A program made the translations under genes and the position numbers. A stretch of DNA of 64,000 nucleotides from Nematocida ironsii (Eukaryota > Microsporidia): the NCBI GenBank assembly GCA_001642415.1, contig LTDK01000173.1, positions 186,001-250,000 of the forward strand, in the 5' to 3' direction. The notes below the pieces were generated by a model, which had not been told where the DNA came from, made no database searches, and worked only from the letters and a program-made list of their open reading frames with translations. This document shows, piece after piece, positions 57,292-64,000 of the stretch. Numbering within the stretch: the first letter of the stretch is position 1; each line of letters opens with the position of its first letter.

Positions 57292-59961
57292 ATGAAATTT
57301 ATTACACAAACAGAGAATACCACAGTGGAGAGAGAAGAAATAATTCAAAGATACATTACAGCATTAAAGAATGATTCAGTACATGAATTATTAAATATGA
57401 TTACATTACTCCCTGATTCATACTCTGATATAATAAATATGTCTATTAATAATATAATAAGGATAAGCATACACCAAAATAAACCAGAATTATTTGAATT
57501 ATTAAAGTATAAAATATCTGATAATATAAAAATAGAATATTATACAGCACAGTATAAATATTTATTATCAATATTTATGATTAATAGAGTAATAAATAAT
57601 GGTAATAATCAAAGAGTGTTAATCAGGGAGAGAGAAGATTTAAGGAACAAGTATTATAAAATTAAATTATTTCAAGTACAGGATATAATTAAAGAATTAA
57701 ATAATAATATATATATAATAATACATTATATACATAAATTAATTATAACTGGGGATATACATAAAGTGAGTATAATACGGATTATAGAAGAAGAAGTCTG
57801 TAGGAATAATTGGAGTAGTTCTATAATAGGATTAATTGAGGAATATGCAGAATATAGTACACATAGTGGTATAAATAATGAGTTATTAAAAATAATTAAT
57901 ATAACAGAATATAGTACACATTATGTAGAAAGTCTTAGTAATGTGCTCACATATAAAAATAATGAATTACTTATGATAGATTGTGTAATATATTCTGTTA
58001 GTAAATTTATACTTATATGGGACAAGTACACAGAAGATTTACATAATGAAGGATATTCCTTAGTTGAAGGGTGCTTGGTTTTATTGGATTATATCCCTGT
58101 GAGTAGAATTAGTCATGAAATAATTAATGAATTATTACTTAATGATAATAGTGTACTAAATATTAATTATGATACAATGTGTAATAATACTTGTATAAGG
58201 ATTAAACCTGTAATAGAAAGGCTTAAAAAGAAATTTATTAAAATAATTTATGAAAATTTTGATATATCAAAAAATATCTTAATTAAAAAAATAACAAAAT
58301 TTGATAAAAACACAAAAAATAACAAAATTTTAATAACGGATGAAAATATTTTAAAAATAGAGAATATCTTAATTAAATACTTAATTAATCAAGCAAATGA
58401 AAATGATCTAGCAGATATACTCATAGACCAAGGATTCTTAGACATAAGAATATCCCCATTATACTTTAGAGTATTAGAAAAGAGTTGCTTAGCAGGAGAT
58501 GCAAGTATTACACTATTCTGCCTGTCCGTTATTAAATGTAGATATATTGATGGGATAATTGATGTAATTCAAGGGAGTATCCCCATTATACAATCATATT
58601 ATTTATCAAAAATTTTACATTTTAAAAATTTTACAAAAACAGAAAAAACCGTTATTTTTGAAAGTATAAAAAATAATTTACATAAAGAATTCTTCACATT
58701 TAATGATGCAATGTATTTATTAAACATATCATCAGGAGAAACTCACTTAAACTTCTTTAGTTACTTTATTAAACCAAAAGAAATCATTTCTAGACATAAT
58801 ATAATACTACCAGATGGTACAAAACTTTTTACATCTAGTAGCATATTTAACAGATCAATTGAAATAATTAAAAAATATTTTAAAAATCCAAAAATAAAAA
58901 TGTACTTAAAAAGTCTCTTAGATATAAATCCATTATATCATAAGATATTTAATATATTTAAGTATAAAAAGGATTATAAATATAATATAATAATAGATCC
59001 ATTTGATACATTAAATATTATACAGTATATTAAAAGTATTAGTATGTCTATTATGAGTAAGTCAGAAAAATTAAAAATAATTCAAATTTATGAAATTTGT
59101 AAGAAAATTTCAGGTTTGTTTATTATTTGTTTTTATAATATTGAAAAAATGAAAAATTTTGATAATTTAAAAATTATTTATAATGATATTTTATCAGTAT
59201 ATTTATTTTATGAAGAAATCAAGAAACAAAAGAAGACTAGGAGTAGAATTTTACCATCTGTTGTAGAAGATTGTTTTATTCTTAAGAAAGCTATGTTATT
59301 CATTAGGAAGAAGTGTAAAATATATCCAGTAAAAAATTTATTAATTAACAACAAAGACCTGAATTCATTAACAGAATTAAATACACAATGTGTAAATAAT
59401 AATGACTTATATGCAGAATACCGTTATTTTTTACTATACGATATGTGGAGGATATTCACAGGAGGATCACAAGTAAGTACAGCCACTATAGACGTACTAA
59501 GATATGCAGCAGAGTGTATAGACCAATTATCACAGCAGGAATATAATTATTTAGTAAAAATCCGTATAAAAACATTAAATAAGCCCATATGGGAGAATAT
59601 TCTATTTGAATGTGAAGAAAGTGAAAGAATTATAATTTTAAAGGGGATTAGTGAGAATGAGATTTATTCTAAGTATATAACGTATATTTTGAATATTTCA
59701 GGTGATTTATCATTATTTTTATTTGAAATTTTAAAAGAAAAAGTTTTTATAACGGAAAATGAAAAAGATGAAATTTTTGATAAAATATTTTTTGATAAAA
59801 ATGGAGAAATAATTTATTCCTTTAATTGTTGGATTCCTGGAGTATCTTTATTACAGCGGAAAGAGTATTTTGAATATTTATTTGAGTATTTAAAGGAAGA
59901 AGATCCTGTTTTATTAGAAGAAGTTAAGACATCTCTTAGGAAACAAAAATTTATAGTATAA
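57292..59961 (+). CDS. Large helical protein of unknown function
   Basis: An 889-residue protein, isoleucine-, lysine- and asparagine-rich, predicted almost wholly helical with no membrane spans or signal peptide. Repeating helix pairs (NMITLLPDSYSDIINMSINNI, ADILIDQGFLDIRISPLYFRVLEKSCLAGDA) suggest an alpha-solenoid scaffold, as in nucleoporins, coat proteins or condensin/cohesin HEAT subunits. No diagnostic motif allows a choice. The C terminus has better-conserved-looking sequence (GGSQVSTATIDVLRYAAECI near 719). Confidence 0.6.
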   Translation: MKFITQTENTTVEREEIIQRYITALKNDSVHELLNMITLLPDSYSDIINMSINNIIRISIHQNKPELFELLKYKISDNIKIEYYTAQYKYLLSIFMINRVINNGNNQRVLIREREDLRNKYYKIKLFQVQDIIKELNNNIYIIIHYIHKLIITGDIHKVSIIRIIEEEVCRNNWSSSIIGLIEEYAEYSTHSGINNELLKIINITEYSTHYVESLSNVLTYKNNELLMIDCVIYSVSKFILIWDKYTEDLHNEGYSLVEGCLVLLDYIPVSRISHEIINELLLNDNSVLNINYDTMCNNTCIRIKPVIERLKKKFIKIIYENFDISKNILIKKITKFDKNTKNNKILITDENILKIENILIKYLINQANENDLADILIDQGFLDIRISPLYFRVLEKSCLAGDASITLFCLSVIKCRYIDGIIDVIQGSIPIIQSYYLSKILHFKNFTKTEKTVIFESIKNNLHKEFFTFNDAMYLLNISSGETHLNFFSYFIKPKEIISRHNIILPDGTKLFTSSSIFNRSIEIIKKYFKNPKIKMYLKSLLDINPLYHKIFNIFKYKKDYKYNIIIDPFDTLNIIQYIKSISMSIMSKSEKLKIIQIYEICKKISGLFIICFYNIEKMKNFDNLKIIYNDILSVYLFYEEIKKQKKTRSRILPSVVEDCFILKKAMLFIRKKCKIYPVKNLLINNKDLNSLTELNTQCVNNNDLYAEYRYFLLYDMWRIFTGGSQVSTATIDVLRYAAECIDQLSQQEYNYLVKIRIKTLNKPIWENILFECEESERIIILKGISENEIYSKYITYILNISGDLSLFLFEILKEKVFITENEKDEIFDKIFFDKNGEIIYSFNCWIPGVSLLQRKEYFEYLFEYLKEEDPVLLEEVKTSLRKQKFIV

Positions 59962-60110
59962 AAATAAAAATATTTATAGTTGAGAGAAGCTTAATTTATT
60001 AAAAATGTACTTATATGGAAATTTAATTAAAAATAAAAATATTTATAAATATGCAGTATAAATAAACAAATATAAGTAAATATAAAGAGAGCAATAAATA
60101 AGTATTAAAT

Positions 60111-60701
60111 ATGCAAATATCTCCATCTATTATATCCACAGTAGAAGAAACAGAAGTTATAACAGAAAAAAAAGTGAATTTAATTAAAAAAGAACCTGAC
60201 AATTTCCATATGTGGAATAAAAACAGTACAGAAAATATATTTGCTGGGTTTAATAGTGCACAGACCAAGAAAAGGTCTGTAATTAGACCAGTTATGCTGT
60301 GTGTTAAGTATAATAATGAATTAGTCTATGACATATCAGATACCTCAGATAATGAATTTATTATTATAGATGAGAATATTCCTGTATCATTCAATGAACT
60401 TACATCAGCAGTAAAGGAGAGTATGAGAATAGAAAAAGTCGTTATACAAATACTTGAAAAAAATGAAGATTTATTAAAAAGTAAAATTTTTATAACGACA
60501 AAAGATAAAAAATTTTATATCAGTAAAAAAAGACTTCTTGGTGAGATACTTAAAACACAACGGAAAATAGAAAGAATACGGCCATTAATAATGCTGTCTA
60601 TGCAATTACCACTTGAAAATCAGATTAAGAAGTTATGCACACTTAAAGTAATAGCAGATAAAATGTACTCAGATGAATCAAATATATTTATTACTGCATA
60701 A
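60111..60701 (+). CDS. Unknown basic protein
   Basis: A 196-residue protein from a clear ATG. The N-terminal 55 residues look disordered, with a short KKEPDNFHMW motif. The rest alternates strands and helices (VIRPVMLCVKYNNELVYDI near 57-75; RLLGEILKTQRKIERIRPLIML near 138-159). No signal or membrane segment and no recognised family. It follows the large solenoid-like gene by 150 bases on the same strand. Confidence 0.55.
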   Translation: MQISPSIISTVEETEVITEKKVNLIKKEPDNFHMWNKNSTENIFAGFNSAQTKKRSVIRPVMLCVKYNNELVYDISDTSDNEFIIIDENIPVSFNELTSAVKESMRIEKVVIQILEKNEDLLKSKIFITTKDKKFYISKKRLLGEILKTQRKIERIRPLIMLSMQLPLENQIKKLCTLKVIADKMYSDESNIFITA

Positions 60702-60935
60702 ATTAATACACATTATATAATAAATTATAAATAGTACATATTGTGTAATAAGTAATGTATAATGTGTAATAAGTAATGTACAATGTGTAATAAGTAATAG
60801 TATATATTATACAATGTGTAATAAGTAATGTATAGTGTATAAGAAATTATAAATAAAATATATTATGTATTGTGTAATATGTAATATTTAATGTACATTG
60901 TGTAATAAATAATTTTATTTTGAGTTAATAAAATT
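60702..60935. repeat. Last TGTGTAATAAGT repeat array
   Basis: About eight plus-oriented copies between 60705 and 60915. No copies are seen to the right of this point, so it marks the right boundary of the repeat-rich domain. Confidence 0.75.
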
Positions 60936-62528
60936 CTATACAGCAGTGGATCTGTATACCTTTGAATCCTGAACTATCACAGCACATGATAAATCCGTCT
61001 TAATGGAAATTTCCATCTTTCTAGAAATACTCTTATCAGCTGTAATAATAATAGAATTGGCATTTACTAGACATGATAAGGTTTGAATGTTCATGTCTGG
61101 TGATACTCCTGCCATATTCTTCTTTGGTTGTATATTTACTTCAATACCATACGACCCGGTAGAAATACTACCCACTGTGGTCTTCTTAATAGTAAAATTA
61201 ACACCTTTAAGTATATAATACACTGGATGTATATACAATAATAAAGATACTTCTTTACCTGTATAAATATCCGTAATAAAGGATGAACTGATTAATTCAC
61301 ATATACTAAGATATACGGAATCAATTAGTTCTACTGATAAATTACTGTTGGGGATTTCTTTAATGGGTTTTTTATGAAGAATACTTTCATTTAATATAGA
61401 AAGCTCTTTTATGTTCTTTTTCTTGATGATATCATCTGTTACAGTGCATACCATATACTCAACAGTGTTTATAATTCCATTACTTAATAATCTTGATAAA
61501 AAATCACTTGAATTGGTTTTATCAAGATATACAGAAATAGATAATGCATTGACTAAATCAATCATAGATACATTATCCCTTTCAATTGATAATCCAGAAG
61601 ATATTGTACGGTAATCACTGATTATTTGTTGTAATTTGGAATTGTTCATTGTTTTTGGCTTAAATAATAAATCACATACTAGAATAGGATAGGATGCATT
61701 CATTCCTTCAATAAAGGACATGCCCTTGTCCATATTGTGTAGTAAATTAAATAAAAATTGCTTAACTGTTGTTATACTAACAGAGTTGTTTAAAAATGAG
61801 TGTAATGCCTTATATATAATACTTTTAGATGAACTTAACTCCTTTATATCTATATACTGTGTAAAGAAAAACAGAATAGATTCTGCTAAATCACACCCAA
61901 AACTACCCATATAAAATATACCCATAGATTCATTTGTATTATAGAAATACTTAGACATATAAGATATATACATACCTCTTAATTTAAATACACTCTTCTC
62001 TAATGATTTCATGGAATTAATCAATTTTACTGAGTCATCTGAGTCTTCTGCCTTTTCTGAGTCTTCTGCTTTTACTGAGTCTTCAGAATTATTATTCTTA
62101 TTAATAAAATTATTCTCTTGTGAATTAGAATATTCATCTGCTGTATAATAAGAACTGCTGTTGTTGTTCTCATCTACACTATACTCATCTGAATCATTCA
62201 AAGTTGATGAACTCTTCTGATGGATGTGCTTGTATTCATAATCTTTCATTTCCATACTTATTTCTTCTATTTTCTTAGTTATTTCTTTAGAATAGTCAGT
62301 AAATTTGTTATACCTGGTTTCTTCTGATTTATTAGGACCATTCCTTTTTTTACATAGCTCTAATAATTTGCTCATTCTGTTGTTTACTTTAGATTGCACA
62401 TTCTGTAGGATTTCTAGTGTTTTGTATAAGTTGTCTAATTCAAATGAATTTTCCTGCTTATCCCCTGTGGTGATAATACAAGAAAATGATATGGCCATTA
62501 GAATAAATATTGAATTTATAAATTTCAT
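60936..62528 (-). CDS. Secreted unknown protein
   Basis: A 530-residue protein with a clear signal peptide (about residues 1-22: FINSIFILMAISFSCIITTG). A coiled-coil or helical N-terminal region (TLEILQNVQSKVNNRM) is followed by an acidic Ser/Asp/Glu/Asn stretch (about 108-165) with short internal repeats of the EDSVKAEDSEKAEDSDDS kind. The remainder is helical, with two conserved-looking beta segments near the end. No membrane anchor. It may be another lineage-specific secreted protein, but it lacks the landmarks of the ~900-residue family. Confidence 0.6.
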   Translation of the reverse strand: MKFINSIFILMAISFSCIITTGDKQENSFELDNLYKTLEILQNVQSKVNNRMSKLLELCKKRNGPNKSEETRYNKFTDYSKEITKKIEEISMEMKDYEYKHIHQKSSSTLNDSDEYSVDENNNSSSYYTADEYSNSQENNFINKNNNSEDSVKAEDSEKAEDSDDSVKLINSMKSLEKSVFKLRGMYISYMSKYFYNTNESMGIFYMGSFGCDLAESILFFFTQYIDIKELSSSKSIIYKALHSFLNNSVSITTVKQFLFNLLHNMDKGMSFIEGMNASYPILVCDLLFKPKTMNNSKLQQIISDYRTISSGLSIERDNVSMIDLVNALSISVYLDKTNSSDFLSRLLSNGIINTVEYMVCTVTDDIIKKKNIKELSILNESILHKKPIKEIPNSNLSVELIDSVYLSICELISSSFITDIYTGKEVSLLLYIHPVYYILKGVNFTIKKTTVGSISTGSYGIEVNIQPKKNMAGVSPDMNIQTLSCLVNANSIIITADKSISRKMEISIKTDLSCAVIVQDSKVYRSTAV

Positions 62529-62966
62529 ATTTTAAAATATTTTAAAATAATTTAAATATAGAAAAGTATAAAATACCAGCTGATTTGACAGATAAATTAT
62601 GATTTAATTGGTGTCATAATCATCCTTGGAATATGACCAATTGGAAAATTGAATATGATTGGTTAATAGAAATATAACCATACAGTATAAAATAGTATAA
62701 AATATGATAAAATAATTGGATACTTCGTATTATAGTAATAATAACAGAAATAGTATTGTATAATCATAAAATTATACAATTCGAAATCGTATACTTTAAG
62801 AATATGTTATAAGAATGATTGATTCATTCAAATGGCTTGTTGTAAGAATAAAAATAGAAGGATTCTCTTGGGGTATGGCAATGGTAATTAATAGTACTCA
62901 GAGAGAATGCTCTATGCTAAGAAGATGGGGTCTGATAGTTTATTTATTTCAAGTGTATTAGAAAAT
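62529..62966. other. Spacer with a short plus-strand open frame
   Basis: About 440 bases between two minus-strand genes. The part 62815-62961 holds a 48-codon plus-strand frame (MIDSFKWLVVRIKIEGFSWG at its start) of less AT-rich, tryptophan-containing composition that might be a remnant of a transposon or gene. CCAATTGGAAAATTGAATATGATTGG-like dyad DNA lies near 62636-62661. No TAATAAGT repeats. Confidence 0.4.
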
Positions 62967-63992
62967 CTAGCTCTTTATCACATCTTTAAAAAAGTCTTTG
63001 GGCATCACAGAAACTAATACTAAACAGGGCGCACCAATTACGTTAAATGCGACTGTTGCTGCAAATTCTTGGTTAAGCTTTACCCATTGCATTCCAAATT
63101 TAATAAATGTGTCTAAAGGTACTTGGGATGCCATTGTGATAAATCCAATTCCTCTGTAGTTAAGCACGTCTCCTATAATGTACTCGTGCACAATTCCACT
63201 GACTAAGAATATAATTATTCTACTGCTCCTGGTAGTTATGTTCCTTTTAATTAGCGCACGATGTACATGCCGCTTTATCCATTTGTGCACTTGGGAATTC
63301 CACTTCCTCCAGTACGTTGAGACCGAGGCATTCCACCACGCCTCAAAGAATGATTGGTCACCGAATCGGGTTAGTTCACCAAGCAGCCCAAATATCCCTA
63401 TAAACACAAAGATAAACCCGCTGGCCCATCCTAAATTGCTCCACAGGAATATATTAATGTACGTATCCAGAGATGGCTCATCCCAGAACTTCAGTCCAAA
63501 TGAATAACACTTCACCCGTAATGAATAATACGTCAGCAGTGCAGATGGTGGGAGTAAGAGTATGTACACAAGAACATTATACCTAGAGATATTTGGCAGA
63601 ACTGGATACTCCCTCTGATAGCACAGAGTGGGAAGAATAATAAACTTTAGAAGAGATACTTCTTCTTTTGGCTTTTCTATTGTCTGGTCATCTATACCAA
63701 GTATAGCAACCTCCCTCCGCGCAAGTATGTATGAAATACCCTTCATCAACTGCGTAAGACTTAAATACCTAAAAATAACCCCAATATACCCGGCCACCCC
63801 AGAGAATCCTAAGATAGACTCTATGGCTATACAAAAAGAAATAGTACCATACACAATGCCAGAACTTAACTGCTCTGATGTGAAATAGATAATAGTCCAC
63901 CTAACTACATTCACTAAAAGAAAGAACAGAATTGTGTACTGCTTTAAACACTGCAGAGACTCTGTGACTAATAGTGAGAATAGTTCATACAT
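62967..63992 (-). CDS. DGAT1: MBOAT acyltransferase, DGAT1/sterol O-acyltransferase type (N terminus outside window)
   Basis: 341 residues in the window; the frame stays open upstream to the edge, and homologs are about 100 or more residues longer, so the true start probably lies beyond 64000. About eight hydrophobic spans are visible. The family's FYxDWWN motif appears as FFEAWWN near 216-222, followed by YWRKWNSQVHKWIKRHVHR. The catalytic His lies in SGIVHEYIIGD near 270. These enzymes transfer acyl-CoA to diacylglycerol (or sterol) in the endoplasmic reticulum for storage lipid. The motif order favours DGAT1, but sterol specificity cannot be excluded. Confidence 0.88.
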   Translation of the reverse strand: MYELFSLLVTESLQCLKQYTILFFLLVNVVRWTIIYFTSEQLSSGIVYGTISFCIAIESILGFSGVAGYIGVIFRYLSLTQLMKGISYILARREVAILGIDDQTIEKPKEEVSLLKFIILPTLCYQREYPVLPNISRYNVLVYILLLPPSALLTYYSLRVKCYSFGLKFWDEPSLDTYINIFLWSNLGWASGFIFVFIGIFGLLGELTRFGDQSFFEAWWNASVSTYWRKWNSQVHKWIKRHVHRALIKRNITTRSSRIIIFLVSGIVHEYIIGDVLNYRGIGFITMASQVPLDTFIKFGMQWVKLNQEFAATVAFNVIGAPCLVLVSVMPKDFFKDVIKS

Positions 63993-64000
63993 CCTGCCAT

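Noticed and set aside
1..64000. tRNA genes
   Set aside because: I looked for GTTCRA-type B boxes with acceptor stems on both strands and found none convincing; a covariance search would be decisive.

Overview
The window looks like nuclear DNA of a microsporidian, most likely a Nematocida-type parasite of nematodes. Genes are short and intronless. Conserved fungal/eukaryotic housekeeping genes are packed tightly on both strands, and the AT content is very high. Several large secreted proteins with no outside relatives resemble the lineage-specific large gene families known from Nematocida; this genus assignment is inference, not a search result. The eRF1 encoded here has canonical TASNIKS, YxCxxxF and GGQ motifs, so the standard genetic code applies.

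Layout. (1) 1-5 kb: a MULE-transposase-like gene running off the left edge, a minimal PP1 inhibitor (YPI1/PPP1R11), phosphomannomutase, ribosomal protein eS1 and two small unknowns. (2) 5-18.4 kb: an accessory block of membrane, secreted and tail-anchored proteins (including two members of a ~900-1000 aa secreted family) in long AT-rich spacers that carry related flanking repeats. (3) 18.7-31 kb: a housekeeping block: tail-anchored coiled coil, BRF1, a histone-fold TAF/SPT7-like protein, ASE1/PRC1, SEN54, eIF4E, an RTT109-like acetyltransferase, MRT4, MYG1, proteasome beta3 and ARP5. (4) 31-61 kb: a distinct domain in which most intergenic spacers are filled with a short interspersed repeat, TGTGTAATAAGT, on either strand. 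Inside it lie a GC-rich structured RNA candidate, a nonsense-broken tail-anchored paralog, a third secreted-family member, V-ATPase E, RBG1/DRG1, eRF1, PUS7, TFB5, MED18, E2F, a GRAM protein, APC10, acetyl-CoA synthetase, MLH1, a C2H2 factor and several unknown proteins. (5) 61-64 kb: a secreted unknown protein and a DGAT1-like MBOAT acyltransferase running off the right edge.

The housekeeping genes cover transcription (BRF1, TFB5, MED18, TAF-like, E2F), chromatin (ARP5, RTT109-like), translation and tRNA maturation (eS1, eIF4E, eRF1, MRT4, SEN54, PUS7, RBG1), cell cycle and cytokinesis (APC10, ASE1), repair (MLH1) and metabolism (PMM, ACS, DGAT1, V-ATPase). The most unusual signals are the repeat-saturated domain (including its spread into coding sequence), the GC-rich hairpin island at 31.48-31.68 kb, two reading frames each interrupted by one in-frame stop, and a GGG-type motif (TTTCGGGTTAT) upstream of many left-half genes.
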